Translations under genes and position numbers: made by a program | Notes under the pieces: model-generated | The model's database searches: none | What the model saw: the letters and a program-made list of their open reading frames with translations, nothing else | What the model was told of the DNA's origin: nothing | NCBI RefSeq assembly: GCF_007858435.1 | Contig: NZ_VIGW01000013.1 | Span: forward strand, 20,433 to 84,432 | DNA from: Tsukamurella asaccharolytica | Lineage (GTDB): Bacteria; Actinomycetota; Actinomycetes; Mycobacteriales; Mycobacteriaceae | DNA length: 64,000 nt | Direction: 5' to 3' | Shown: piece after piece, positions 16,893-25,868 of the stretch | How positions within the stretch are numbered: position 1 is the first letter of the stretch | How the letters are laid out: each line of letters opens with the position of its first letter

Positions 16893-17363
16893 GTGACATC
16901 CACCAACGGAAGCGGCGACGATTCCCGCCCCGCCGCCACCCGCTCCCGCACGAAGCGCTCCGGCGCGACCCGCACCGCCGCGCCCGGCACCGTCGTGGCC
17001 GCGGGGTGGCTCGTCGCGTTCGAGGGTGCGGCCGCGCTGGCGGTGGGCGTCGTCGAGCTGATCCGTGGCATCGCCGGGACCGCCTCCACGACCACGGGCG
17101 CCTACGGTCTGGCCTTCTGGATGATCCCGATGGGCTCCGCGGTACTCGCGGGCGGCATCGCCCTGCTGCGCGGCAAGCGGTGGGGCCGCACCGTCGGCGT
17201 GCTCACCAACGTGCTCCTCGGCTTCACCGGCATCAGCGGTGCCTTCGCCCAGAGCTCGCCGCTGCTCGGGTACCCGCTGCTGGTGCCCGCGATCGTCGTG
17301 CTCGTGTTGCTGTTCTCCCCGCCGACGGTGGCCTGGCTCGAGGGCGAGTACCGCCGGGACTGA
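16893..17363 (+). CDS. Small integral membrane protein (Rv3217c-like)
   Basis: 156 residues: a ~25-residue basic, Ser/Thr-rich cytoplasmic head, then four hydrophobic segments (about 33-58, 68-90, 96-117, 125-145). No catalytic motif. The GTG lies 6 nt after TACCCT (16881-16886), so the mRNA is probably leaderless. It diverges from the lipid kinase and meets the phosphatase gene tail to tail. Confidence 0.85.
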   Translation: MTSTNGSGDDSRPAATRSRTKRSGATRTAAPGTVVAAGWLVAFEGAAALAVGVVELIRGIAGTASTTTGAYGLAFWMIPMGSAVLAGGIALLRGKRWGRTVGVLTNVLLGFTGISGAFAQSSPLLGYPLLVPAIVVLVLLFSPPTVAWLEGEYRRD

Positions 17364-17369
17364 CCGGGC

Positions 17370-17984
17370 CTACCGCCCCGCGTAGTGCGCGGCGGCGTAG
17401 CCGGTCAGGCCGAAGCGGCTGATCTGCGGGATGCCGTCGCGGTCGTCGCCGAAGACGGCCGCGGAGGCGGGCAGGATCAGCACGTGCCGCCCGAACTCGG
17501 GCGGCTGCTCCAGCACCCGCGCGGTGAGCACGCGGCCCAGGTGGCCGTGCGCGACGAGGACGACGTCACCGTCGGCCATCGCCGCCCGCGCTCGCGTCAG
17601 CACCCGGTCCACCCGCTCCGTCACCTGCGCGAGCGACTCGCCGCCGGGCGCGCCGCGATCCCACACCGTCCAGCCCGGATCGTCGACGCGGATCTCAGCG
17701 CTGGTGCGGCCCTCGTAGTCCCCGTAGTCCCACTCGGCCAGGTCCTCGTCGACGGCCGTGACCGTCAGGCCCGCCAGTTCCGCGGTGGTCGCCGCCCGCG
17801 CCCGCGGGCTGACCAGCACGGTCGGGTTCGCCAGGGCCAGGTCCGCGAGGACGGGGCCGAGGGCTCGCGCCTGTTCGATCCCGGTCTCGGTCAACGGGAC
17901 GTCGGTGGTGCCGGTGTGGCGGCCCGAGCGCGACCATGCGGTCTCGCCGTGGCGGATGTACACGAGGCGGTGTCCGGTGCTCAT
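17370..17984 (-). CDS. Phosphoglycerate-mutase-like phosphatase (Rv3214/Gpm2 family)
   Basis: 204-residue histidine phosphatase. The catalytic RHGET motif is at residues 11-15, the Arg-containing SPRARA at 59-64, and the second His in [10 protein letters not shown] near 145. Homologue Rv3214 was annotated as a mutase (gpm2/entD) but behaves as an acid phosphatase. The start at 17984 gives the family N-terminus; the ribosome-binding site is weak. Divergent from the ParA-like gene, with 36 bp between starts. Confidence 0.9.
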   Translation of the reverse strand: MSTGHRLVYIRHGETAWSRSGRHTGTTDVPLTETGIEQARALGPVLADLALANPTVLVSPRARAATTAELAGLTVTAVDEDLAEWDYGDYEGRTSAEIRVDDPGWTVWDRGAPGGESLAQVTERVDRVLTRARAAMADGDVVLVAHGHLGRVLTARVLEQPPEFGRHVLILPASAAVFGDDRDGIPQISRFGLTGYAAAHYAGR

Positions 17985-18020
17985 CCGTTCATCGTGGTGC
18001 ACGGTGGGTACCCTCGCAGC

Positions 18021-18824
18021 ATGACCGGTGACACGCCCTTCGTCCTCGCCGTCGCCAACCAGAAGGGCGGCGTCGCGAAGACCACCACCGTCGCCAGCCT
18101 GGGGGCGGCCCTCGTCGAACTGGGCGCCCGCGTGCTCGTCGTCGACCTCGACCCGCAGGGCTGCCTGACCTTCTCCCTCGGGCACAACCCCGACCGCATC
18201 GAGCGGAGCGTGCACGACGTCCTTCTGGGGGACAAGAAGATCGACGAGGTGCTGCTCGAGACCGAGGACGGGGTCACCGTGCTCCCCGCCACCCTCGACC
18301 TCGCCGGCGCCGAGGCGCTGCTGCTCATGCGCGCCGGCCGCGAGTACGCGCTCAAGCGGGCCCTCGCCGAGGTGAATGAGACGTTCGACGTGGTGATCAT
18401 CGACTGCCCGCCCAGCCTGGGCGTGCTGACCCTCAACGGCCTCACCGCCGCCGACGCCGTCGCGATCCCGCTGCAGTGCGAGACCCTCGCACACCGCGGC
18501 GTCGGGCAGCTGCTCAAGACGGTCCGTGACGTGCAGACCATCACCAACCCCGAGCTGAGCATGCTCGGTGCCATCGCCACTCTCTACGACGCGCGCACCA
18601 CGCACAGCCGCGACATCCTCTCCGACGTCGCCGACCGCTACGACCTCGCCGTGCTGTCGCCGCCGATCCCGCGCACCGTGCGGTTCGCCGAGGCGAACGC
18701 GGCCGGCCGCACCGTGCTCGCCGGCCGGAAGAACAAGGGCGCCACCGCCTACCGCGAGCTCGCGCAGAGCATTAAGGCGCACGTCTCCGACGGTGCGCCG
18801 CTGGTCACCTGGGTTCCCGAGTAG
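18021..18824 (+). CDS. ParA/Soj-family ATPase (Rv3213c-like)
   Basis: 267-residue deviant-Walker ATPase: [11 protein letters not shown] at residues 13-23, [10 protein letters not shown] (Walker A'), [16 protein letters not shown] (Walker B). This is an orphan ParA away from the oriC parAB pair, with no ParB-like gene nearby; its cargo is unknown. TACCCT (18009-18014) ends 6 nt before the ATG, so it is probably leaderless. Confidence 0.92.
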   Translation: MTGDTPFVLAVANQKGGVAKTTTVASLGAALVELGARVLVVDLDPQGCLTFSLGHNPDRIERSVHDVLLGDKKIDEVLLETEDGVTVLPATLDLAGAEALLLMRAGREYALKRALAEVNETFDVVIIDCPPSLGVLTLNGLTAADAVAIPLQCETLAHRGVGQLLKTVRDVQTITNPELSMLGAIATLYDARTTHSRDILSDVADRYDLAVLSPPIPRTVRFAEANAAGRTVLAGRKNKGATAYRELAQSIKAHVSDGAPLVTWVPE

Positions 18825-18873
18825 CGGCCGAGGGGGAGCGTCGCGGGCTCGCGCCGCGCCGGAGTCGCGTGCG

Positions 18874-19533
18874 TCAGCGGCCGTGGGGCGCGTCGATGCC
18901 GTCCGCGGCGGGGCCCCGATCGACCCCGCGGCCGGTATCGCCGAGTTCGCGGGCACAGACGAGGAGGGTCGTCGCCGTTCCCGGCCCGACCGGGGCGCAT
19001 CGGTGGGGAGTGGTGCCCGCATGGTGCACGGTGTCTCCCGCGTCGAGGCGCACCGGCGGCTCGCCCTGGAGTTCCAGTGTGATCGAGCCCGAGAGCACGT
19101 AGATGAAGTCCTCGCCGGGGTGGCAGAACCAGCCCCGCTCCGGGGCCGCGGGATCGAACGTGTGCAGGTAGGCGGTGAGCCGCGCGTCGGCACCGGCGCG
19201 GGTGAGGGACTCCCCCTGGGGGCCCTGATCGTCGATCACGGCGAACCGCTCGCGCGTGACGGGCGTGGTGACCGCGGTCTCGATCGCGGGCGGATCCGCG
19301 GGCTCCGACCCCGGCGACGGTGTCAGGAGGTCGCCGGGTTCCACGCTGAGGGCGCGTGCGACGGTGATGAGCGTGGCCAGGCTGGGGCTGGCCGTCGCGT
19401 TCTCGAGCTGGCTCAGGTACGGCTGGGAGATGCCGGCCAACTGCGCGAGATAGCTCATCGAGTAACCGCGGGCGGTCCTGAGCCCGCGGATTCTTCGGCC
19501 TACCGCGACGGTCTCAGGTCTGGGCGTGCGCAC
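18874..19533 (-). CDS. XRE-family regulator with C-terminal cupin domain
   Basis: 219 residues from GTG 19533 (an in-frame GTG at 19614 could add 27). Helix-turn-helix at about 10-65 ([34 protein letters not shown]), then a linker, then a cupin barrel ([30 protein letters not shown]) that usually binds a small effector. Such HTH-cupin proteins control adjacent transport or catabolic genes. It is divergent from the ABC importer, with a TTATTGAC/GTCAATAA palindrome in between. The cassette is absent from the mycobacterial order. Confidence 0.9.
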   Translation of the reverse strand: MRTPRPETVAVGRRIRGLRTARGYSMSYLAQLAGISQPYLSQLENATASPSLATLITVARALSVEPGDLLTPSPGSEPADPPAIETAVTTPVTRERFAVIDDQGPQGESLTRAGADARLTAYLHTFDPAAPERGWFCHPGEDFIYVLSGSITLELQGEPPVRLDAGDTVHHAGTTPHRCAPVGPGTATTLLVCARELGDTGRGVDRGPAADGIDAPHGR

Positions 19534-19648
19534 TGCTGCGATGTTAGCCGCCGCTCGATGCGGCACCGGTGCGGCGCCCACTCCGCGAGGGGCCGGCGGC
19601 AGGAAGCTTTTCACTCAGGGTGATGCGAAATACCGCTCTGACTTGTGA

Positions 19649-19667
19649 TTATTGACGGTGTCAATAA
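19649..19667. promoter_or_regulatory. Palindromic operator candidate TTATTGAC-GGT-GTCAATAA
   Basis: Perfect 8-bp AT-rich arms (19649-19656 and 19660-19667) around GGT, 10 nt before the likely permease start (19678) and between divergent regulator and transporter genes. Its placement on the promoter suggests binding by the XRE/cupin protein. Confidence 0.65.
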
Positions 19668-19677
19668 CTCTGATGGC

Positions 19678-20478
19678 GTGACGAGAACAGAAGTCGGGCG
19701 CCCCGGCCGTGGGTATTCGGTGCTGCGCGTGCTCGACAACGGAGTGACGGCGGCGCTGGCAGGCCTCGCGGTCGTGCTGATCGCCTGGACGGCGGTGTCC
19801 GCCAGCGGGGTCGTCGACTCGACGCTGTTCCCGTCGCCGGCCCGCACCGCCCGAGCGGCCCTCGCGATGATCCAGTCCGGCGTCCTCGCCGATGATCTCG
19901 CCATGAGCCTGCAGCGCGCGGCCATCGGGTTCCTGATCGGCGCATCGCTGGGCATCCTGCTGGGATTCATCACCGGGCGGAATCCGCTGATCGCGCGTCT
20001 CGTCTCGCCGATCGTGTCGTTCCTGCGGCCGATCCCCGCGATCGCGTTGATCCCGCTGGTCACCGCGTGGTTCGGCATCGGGGAGGAGGCGAAACGCATC
20101 GTCATCGCGTACGCGGTGTTCCTCGCGGTGTGGCTCTACGTGCACGACGCCGTGCACCGGACCCCGCAGATCTACCTGCGCGTGTCGGACATGTTCGGCA
20201 TCGGGCGACTCCGTACGTGGCTCACGGTTCTCATTCCCTCGGCGGCGCCCGCGATCGTCACGGCTCTGCGCTACGGCAGCAGCATCGCCTACCTCGCCCT
20301 GGTCGCGGCCGAACTCGGCGGAACCCAGCAGGGCGTGGCCTACCGCATTCAGGTCGACGGCCAATTCATGCAGACCGACCGGATGTTCGTCGGCCTGATC
20401 GTCCTCGGGATCCTCGGCGCCGTCACGGATGTCGTGATCGCCGCGATCGGCCGCCGCGTCATCAATTGGAGCGAGTGA
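19678..20478 (+). CDS. ABC importer permease, SsuC/TauC/NrtB type
   Basis: 266-residue BPD_transp_1 membrane protein with six hydrophobic segments and the coupling-loop region EEAKRIVIAYAVF...VAAELGGTQQG (the EAA-like contact with the ATPase). The class imports sulfonates, nitrate, taurine, thiamine precursors or similar small molecules. GTG 19678 is preferred over GTG 19645, because the latter would place the palindrome inside the coding region. First gene of a four-gene unit. Confidence 0.9.
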   Translation: MTRTEVGRPGRGYSVLRVLDNGVTAALAGLAVVLIAWTAVSASGVVDSTLFPSPARTARAALAMIQSGVLADDLAMSLQRAAIGFLIGASLGILLGFITGRNPLIARLVSPIVSFLRPIPAIALIPLVTAWFGIGEEAKRIVIAYAVFLAVWLYVHDAVHRTPQIYLRVSDMFGIGRLRTWLTVLIPSAAPAIVTALRYGSSIAYLALVAAELGGTQQGVAYRIQVDGQFMQTDRMFVGLIVLGILGAVTDVVIAAIGRRVINWSE

Positions 20479-20479
20479 T

Positions 20480-21241
20480 ATGACCGACGATCACCCCGAC
20501 CGCCGCGGCGTCGTGGACATCCGTGAGCTCGGCGTGGAGTACCGGAAGGCGAGGAGCCGGGAGCCGGTGATCGCGCTCAGCGAGACCACGGCGCACATCG
20601 ACGCCGGCGCGTTCGTGACCCTGCTCGGGGCGAGCGGCTGCGGCAAATCCACGCTCCTCAACGCCATCGCGGGGTTCGTCCTGCCGTCGCACGGGTCGAT
20701 CGAGGTCGACGGTCGGCCCGTGCGTGGGCCCGGCCCGGACCGCGCGGTGGTCTTCCAGCAGTACGCACTCCTCCCGTGGCTCACCGCCCGCGCGAACATC
20801 GAATTCGCGCTCAAGCGCTTCGCATTGCCCCGTGCCGAGCAGCGCGAGCGCGCCCTCGCAGCGCTCGAGGCGGTGAACCTGGGGCATGCGGCGGACTCGC
20901 TGCCGGCGGAACTCTCCGGTGGCATGCAGCAGCGGGTGTCGATGGCCCGGGCGCTGGCCGCCGAACCGGACGTGCTGCTGATGGACGAGCCGTTCGGGGC
21001 TCTCGACGCCATCACCCGCGCGGTGATGCAAGAGCTCATCCTCGAGATCTGGGAGCGTACGTCCACCACGATCCTGTTCGTCACGCACGACGTGGACGAG
21101 GCGCTCTTCCTGTCGCAGCGGATCCTGCTGATGTCCGCGCAGCCAGGCCGGGTCACCGAGGACATCTCGCTCATCGGCGCCGACGAGCCCGCGCTGGCGG
21201 AGACCCGCAGGCGCATCGTCAGTCACCTCGGCGGGCACTGA
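20480..21241 (+). CDS. ABC importer ATP-binding protein, SsuB/TauB type
   Basis: 253-residue ATPase: Walker A GASGCGKST near residue 51, Q-loop VVFQQYALLPW, signature LSGGMQQRVSMARAL, Walker B VLLMDEPFGALD, H-loop FVTHDVDEAL. It starts 1 bp after the permease stop, so it is translationally coupled. It energises the permease at the inner face of the membrane. Confidence 0.95.
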   Translation: MTDDHPDRRGVVDIRELGVEYRKARSREPVIALSETTAHIDAGAFVTLLGASGCGKSTLLNAIAGFVLPSHGSIEVDGRPVRGPGPDRAVVFQQYALLPWLTARANIEFALKRFALPRAEQRERALAALEAVNLGHAADSLPAELSGGMQQRVSMARALAAEPDVLLMDEPFGALDAITRAVMQELILEIWERTSTTILFVTHDVDEALFLSQRILLMSAQPGRVTEDISLIGADEPALAETRRRIVSHLGGH

Positions 21242-21278
21242 CCAACCCACAACGATCCAACGAGAAAGGAGACACATC

Positions 21279-22298
21279 GTGATGGAGTCATCGGGTGTCA
21301 CACGGAGATTCGGTCGCTGGCAGCGCGTAGCGCTGGCGATCGCGACGATCGGGGTGCTCACCGCGGGATGCTCGAACGGTTCCGGCGGTGGCACCGGTTC
21401 GACGGAGAGGGTCACCATCGCCGGCGGTGATCAAGTCGGCGCGGCGCAATTCCTCGTCGCCGAGGCGCAGCAGCTGTGGACGGCCGAATCGCTGGAGGCC
21501 GCCCGGCAGTCGTTCCCGAGTGGACGCGACGCCCTCAACGCACTCATCGGTGGTCAGGCCCAGTTCGCCACGATCGGCGACCTGCCCACGGTGACCGCGG
21601 TGCTGAGCGGCAGGAAGCTCAACATCGTCGCGAACCTCTCCTGGGGCGTGAGCTGGCGTTTGCTGACCACCACGTCATCCGGGGTCAACGCGTTCCCGGA
21701 TCTCCGCGGGAAGCGCATCGGCGTCACCGAGGGGACGAACACCCAGTACCTCTTGAGCAAGGTGTTGGCCGACGGCGGCCTCACGCCGTCGGACGTCACG
21801 GTGGTGAACCTGGCGGCGAGCCAGATCCCGGCCTCGCTGTCGGCGGGCGACATCGACGCCGGATTCACCTTCCCCAGCTTCTACGCTGCGACGAAGAAGG
21901 CGCTCGGGCCGAGGTATCGCGAACTGGTCTACCCGGGCTACCAGAGCCCCACCCTGCTCGTCGCGCGCACGGACGTCTCCGATGCGCAGATCAGCAAGGT
22001 GCTGACGGTCCTGAACAGGGCCCAGAAGGTCGTCGACGACGACCCCGCGAAGGCGCGCGCAGACGTGGTCGCCGCCTCGAACAACACCCTGACCGCGGAC
22101 AACGTCAACGAGCTGTGGCCGCTCTACCAGGTGAAGCTGGGGCTCGACGTCCCGCTGCGCGACGCGCTGGTCGCCGAGGCCGAGTGGGCTACCACGTCGC
22201 TGCCGATCACCGTCACGGGCCGACCGGCGGATCTCGCCGCATCCCTGTATCCGGCGCCGCTGCGCTCGGTGTCGCCCGGCCTCGTCTCTCTTCCTTAG
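21279..22298 (+). CDS. ABC importer substrate-binding lipoprotein
   Basis: 339 residues. The N-terminus is basic, then hydrophobic, with the lipobox LTAGC near residue 31 and a Gly/Ser spacer after it. The mature part is of the SsuA/TauA/NMT1 type (QFATIGDLPTV, SSGVNAFPDLRGKRIGVTEGTNTQYLL, AGDIDAGFTFPSFYA). GAT and GLT-like motifs do not fix the ligand. AAAGGAG at 21265-21271 supports GTG 21279 or ATG 21282. It captures the substrate outside the membrane for the upstream permease and ATPase. Confidence 0.92.
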   Translation: MMESSGVTRRFGRWQRVALAIATIGVLTAGCSNGSGGGTGSTERVTIAGGDQVGAAQFLVAEAQQLWTAESLEAARQSFPSGRDALNALIGGQAQFATIGDLPTVTAVLSGRKLNIVANLSWGVSWRLLTTTSSGVNAFPDLRGKRIGVTEGTNTQYLLSKVLADGGLTPSDVTVVNLAASQIPASLSAGDIDAGFTFPSFYAATKKALGPRYRELVYPGYQSPTLLVARTDVSDAQISKVLTVLNRAQKVVDDDPAKARADVVAASNNTLTADNVNELWPLYQVKLGLDVPLRDALVAEAEWATTSLPITVTGRPADLAASLYPAPLRSVSPGLVSLP

Positions 22299-22308
22299 GA
22301 GTATCACC

Positions 22309-23436
22309 GTGTCCACTGACCTTTCCCGGAACACTCTGGCGCGGCGGGGCGTCGGGCTGCGGCATCTCGACCGCGATGCCGCGTACGACGGCTACACCCT
22401 GTACACGCCGATCGCCGGAGCCGGCGAGACCTACCTGATCGACCTCGACGGCGTGGTCGTGCACACCTGGCGGCTGCCCTTCCCGCCGGGCAGGCACGCC
22501 CGCATCCTCGACACCGGAAATCTGCTCTTCAACGGCAAGCTCGACCAGGACGAGCCGCTGTTCCCGATCTGGGGCGTCTACCACGGCGGGATCGTCGCCG
22601 AGGTGGCACCGGATTCGACGATCCTGCGGCGCCTGGACCATCCCTTCCAGCACCACGACGCCATCGTGCTCAGGAACGGCAACCTGGCGCTGCTCACCGT
22701 CGAGCGACTCACCCCCGAGCAGGCGGAACGGGTCCGGGGAGGGGTACCCGGGTCGGAGGCGGCCGGCGGCGCCATCTACGGCGACGTCGTCGTCGAGGTC
22801 ACATGGGACGGCGAGCAGGTGTGGCGATGGTCGGCCGCGGAGAACCTCGACCCCGACGAGGCCGTGCTCGATCGACACTTCGCGCGGGACCACTGGCCGA
22901 TGGCCAACACCATCTCGGAGACTCCGGACGGCGACCTGATCGTGGGATTCCGCAGCACCTCGCAGGTGGTCCTGATCCGGCGCGGGACCGGCGAGATCGG
23001 CTGGACCTTGGGCGCACCGCACGTCGCGCAGCAGCACTACCCGCATCAGCTGGACAACGGGAACATCCTGGTGTTCGACAACGGTAGCTTCCGCGATCCC
23101 ATCAGCTTCCCCTATTCCCGAGCGGTCGAGTGGAATCCCGCCTCGGGCGAGGAGGTGTGGGTGTACCAGGACAACCCGCCGCAGAACTTCTACAGCCCGT
23201 ACATGGGGTCCGCGCAGCGGCTTCCCAACGGCAACACCCTGATCGCGGAGGGAAGCTTCGGCCGCATCTTCGAGGTCACGACCGACGGGAGAGTCGTGTG
23301 GGAGTACCGGGTGCCCGAGTTCGGGGCCTTCGGCGCCGGGGTCGGCCTGGATTCCTCTCAGGGCCCGAACAATTCGATCTTCCGGGCGTATCGGTACCCG
23401 CGAGAGGCCGTCGCGCACCTTCTCCCGCCGTCGTAA
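22309..23436 (+). CDS. Arylsulfotransferase-like (ASST, Arylsulfotransf_2) beta-propeller protein
   Basis: 375 residues with the features of the ASST group: an N-terminal GYTLYTPIAG...TYLIDLDGVVVHTW, repeated W-and-G rich blades (NGNLALLTVERL, PDGDLIVGFRSTS, LDNGNILVFDNGS, LPNGNTLIAEGSFGRIFEV) and paired histidines (HHDAIV, HYPHQLDNGN). Classic enzymes move sulfate between phenolic compounds. Unusually for the family, I see no signal peptide or lipobox, so this one appears cytoplasmic. AGGAG lies 7 nt before the GTG, 10 bp after the binding protein, so it is the last gene of the importer operon. Confidence 0.8.
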   Translation: MSTDLSRNTLARRGVGLRHLDRDAAYDGYTLYTPIAGAGETYLIDLDGVVVHTWRLPFPPGRHARILDTGNLLFNGKLDQDEPLFPIWGVYHGGIVAEVAPDSTILRRLDHPFQHHDAIVLRNGNLALLTVERLTPEQAERVRGGVPGSEAAGGAIYGDVVVEVTWDGEQVWRWSAAENLDPDEAVLDRHFARDHWPMANTISETPDGDLIVGFRSTSQVVLIRRGTGEIGWTLGAPHVAQQHYPHQLDNGNILVFDNGSFRDPISFPYSRAVEWNPASGEEVWVYQDNPPQNFYSPYMGSAQRLPNGNTLIAEGSFGRIFEVTTDGRVVWEYRVPEFGAFGAGVGLDSSQGPNNSIFRAYRYPREAVAHLLPPS

Positions 23437-23449
23437 CAACCGCGGCCGG

Positions 23450-24688
23450 CTACGCCGCGCGGTAGGCCTGGACCGTCGATCCCCACTGCGCGATCATCGT
23501 GGTGCCCACCTCGGCCAGCAGCACGGGTCCGTCGGTGTAGCCGGGCTTGGCGATCGGGGTCGAGCGCGTCATGGCCCGCGTGTTGAGGTCGTACGCGGTG
23601 AGCGACGTCGGCCCCGGCACCACGAGCTGGCCGCCGACCACGGCGCCGGGCCCGAGGGTCCCCGGGATGACCATCGCCGCGGCCAGCGAGGCGGCGTCGA
23701 CCACCACCGTCGACGTGCCGGTGAAGAAGGCGGCGATGCCCGCCTCGGTGACGACGGGAACCTCGCGTGGGGCGCCGCCCGGACCGGTGGTCACGTCGAC
23801 GGAGCGCAGCGTGCGGCCCTGCGGGTCGACGGTGGTCACCCGCGCGGGACGTCCGTCCTGGGCGGGCACGTACACCACCGCGCCGTTGGCCGTGGCGGTG
23901 ATGAGTCGGGCGCGGTCGCCGCCCTCGGGCGCGGCGTCGCCCAGGTCCGGGCTGACGACCGACGAGGTCTCCTGCGGCTCGGAGGCCTCCTTGGGGGAGG
24001 CGCCGATCACGGTGAGCCGGGGGTAGGGCTCCGTCGGGCAGGCCTCGAGGATGGTGATCGACGCACCGGCGGGCAGCGCCGAGCCGATCGTGCACCCGGA
24101 CCGCGGCTGCACGCCGGGGTTCACGGGCACGTCGGGCTTGCCGTATTCGACGGTGCGCACGAGGTCCGAGCGGAAGACGTCGACGCGCGTCGGCCCCTGG
24201 ACGACCGCGTAGTTGCCGTCGCCGGTGAGGGTCACGTCGTGGTCCTCGCGGCTGGTGCGGCTCGCGCGCCGCTGCCCGGTGCCCGGGTCGAGCGCCATCA
24301 CCTCGCCGCAGCCGCGGACGTCGCGGTAGAACGCGAGCACGAGCCCGGCATTGTCCGTGAGCCCGCAGACATCACTGTCGCGCTGGTAGCGCCAGGTGCG
24401 CTGCCCCGTCGCGGGATCGTGTCCGGCGACCTCGCCGCCCCGGCTCAGGACGAGGGAGCCGCCGAGGGCCAGCGGGGGACGGTCGGACTGCGCGGTCCAC
24501 GCCTCGCGGAGCGCGGCGGGCAGCTCGACGAGGGCGGACGGCGCCGTCGACGGTGCGGGGGCGGTCTCGCTCACCGTCTTGCTGGCGGAGCCGGTGTTCC
24601 ACGCCACGAAGCCCGCGACGACGACCGCGACCAGGATCGCGGCCGAGACCGCCAGATCGACGCGGGTCCTGCGTTCGGGTTTCACCAC
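23450..24688 (-). CDS. Membrane-anchored PQQ-like beta-propeller protein (Rv3212-like)
   Basis: 412 residues: one N-terminal transmembrane helix (about 10-30), a Thr/Ala/Pro-rich linker, then an extracytoplasmic region with propeller-type repeats (GGEVAGHDPATGQRTWRYQR, EVMALDPGTGQRRA, LTAYDLNTRAMTRS). Four to six cysteines could form disulfides outside the cell. Matches Rv3212 in position; role not known to me. GTG 24688 or the next GTG may be the start. Convergent with the arylsulfotransferase-like gene. Confidence 0.82.
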   Translation of the reverse strand: MVKPERRTRVDLAVSAAILVAVVVAGFVAWNTGSASKTVSETAPAPSTAPSALVELPAALREAWTAQSDRPPLALGGSLVLSRGGEVAGHDPATGQRTWRYQRDSDVCGLTDNAGLVLAFYRDVRGCGEVMALDPGTGQRRASRTSREDHDVTLTGDGNYAVVQGPTRVDVFRSDLVRTVEYGKPDVPVNPGVQPRSGCTIGSALPAGASITILEACPTEPYPRLTVIGASPKEASEPQETSSVVSPDLGDAAPEGGDRARLITATANGAVVYVPAQDGRPARVTTVDPQGRTLRSVDVTTGPGGAPREVPVVTEAGIAAFFTGTSTVVVDAASLAAAMVIPGTLGPGAVVGGQLVVPGPTSLTAYDLNTRAMTRSTPIAKPGYTDGPVLLAEVGTTMIAQWGSTVQAYRAA

Positions 24689-24724
24689 GCGCCTGAGCCT
24701 ACTGGCGGTCGGTGCCGCGGACGG

Positions 24725-24952
24725 TCAGCTGGCGTTGAAGCCGACCGAGCGGCTCTCGCTCGTGCCGACCTCGACGTAGGAGACGCGGGCGGAGGGCACC
24801 AGGTACTGCTTGCCCTTCTCGTCCGTCAGCTCCAGCAGTTCCGCGCGGCCGGCCAGCGCGTCGGCGACGGTCTTCTTGACGTCCTCCGCCGAGTCCTTGC
24901 TCTGCAGCACGAGTTCACGGTTCGAGTCCGCGATTCCGATCTTGATCTCCAT
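24725..24952 (-). CDS. DUF3107 family protein (TB9.4-like)
   Basis: 75-residue acidic cytosolic protein (MEIKIGIADSNRELVLQS...), matching the actinobacterial DUF3107 family that includes M. tuberculosis Rv3208A/TB9.4. No known activity. Sits between the propeller protein and a ferritin-like protein, all on the minus strand. Confidence 0.88.
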   Translation of the reverse strand: MEIKIGIADSNRELVLQSKDSAEDVKKTVADALAGRAELLELTDEKGKQYLVPSARVSYVEVGTSESRSVGFNAS

Positions 24953-25017
24953 GGCACGAGGTTATCCGCCGGTGCCGTGCCGGCGCGGGGCGAGGGCGCC
25001 GATTCTGCTGAGGGCAG

Positions 25018-25689
25018 TCAGCCCAGGCCGAGCGTCGCCATCCGCTCGGCGTGCCGGGTCTGTAGCGATTCGAAGAACTGGGCCACGCCCGGGAGTTCGC
25101 CGGAGTGCTCGAACAGCAGCGCGGCCAGCTCGTCGCGCGTGGCGAGCACCTCCTGCGCCTGCGTGATGGCCTCGGACAGCAGCCGCCGGCCCCACAGAGT
25201 GAGCGGCGAGCGCAGCGCCGGGTTCGTGGAGACGGCGTCGCGCACCCGGTCCACCGCGAAGTCGGACTCGCGGGTGTCGGAGAGCACCGTCGCGACGACC
25301 GTGGCCGGTTCGACGGGGAGCGCGCGGGCGACCTCGGAGTAGAAGTCGGCGGCGAGGCCTTCGCCGATGTAGGCCTTGACCAGCGATTCGTTCCAGTTCC
25401 GCGGCGTCGTGCGCTCGTGATACCGGGTGATCACCGGCGCGAAGGGCGCGGTCGCGCTCCCGACGTCCTGCCCTCGCCGGTCGAGCTCCGTCTCCAACAG
25501 CTCGAAGTTGCGCATCTGCGCCGCGGCCATCGACGAGACGGCGATCCGGCCGCTAAGGTCCGGCGCGAGCTCGGCCTCCTTGGCCAGCCGCTCGAAGGCG
25601 GCGAGTTCGCCGTACGCCAGCACCGCGAGCAGGGCCGCGACGCCCGGGTGCTCGGCGGTGATTCCCCGGTCCTGCGGCTCTTCGCTCAT
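25018..25689 (-). CDS. Ferritin-like domain protein (Rv3210c-like)
   Basis: 223-residue all-helical protein. Glu/His pairs at regular spacing (YGELAAFERLAKE, SSMAAAQMRNFELLETEL, YIGEGLAADFYSEVA, HAERMATLGLG) fit a ferritin-like four-helix bundle, perhaps with a di-metal site. The ATG at 25689 follows a region rich in stops in the other frames. The function of the family is unknown; divergent from rhlE. Confidence 0.85.
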   Translation of the reverse strand: MSEEPQDRGITAEHPGVAALLAVLAYGELAAFERLAKEAELAPDLSGRIAVSSMAAAQMRNFELLETELDRRGQDVGSATAPFAPVITRYHERTTPRNWNESLVKAYIGEGLAADFYSEVARALPVEPATVVATVLSDTRESDFAVDRVRDAVSTNPALRSPLTLWGRRLLSEAITQAQEVLATRDELAALLFEHSGELPGVAQFFESLQTRHAERMATLGLG

Positions 25690-25734
25690 GGTGCACATGC
25701 TAGTGCGGGCCGCTGCGGGGGGTAGGATGGTCGG

Positions 25735-25756
25735 CAGCGACCGAGTTCGGTCGCTG
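25735..25756 (+). promoter_or_regulatory. 5'-leader hairpin upstream of rhlE
   Basis: Perfect 10-bp arms (25735-25744 and 25747-25756) around GT. A TAGGAT hexamer at 25723-25728 would start transcription at about 25735, so the hairpin would form the very 5' end of an mRNA with a leader of roughly 130 nt. Confidence 0.5.
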
Positions 25757-25868
25757 GTAGTTGTGCGCGCACTCCGCCCCACCGTCGAACGGCAGGGCGT
25801 CGAGGCGAGGATGACGGTCCGAAACCCGGGCCGGGGATTCATTGGCCGGAACAGTGCGCGCGTGAGAA

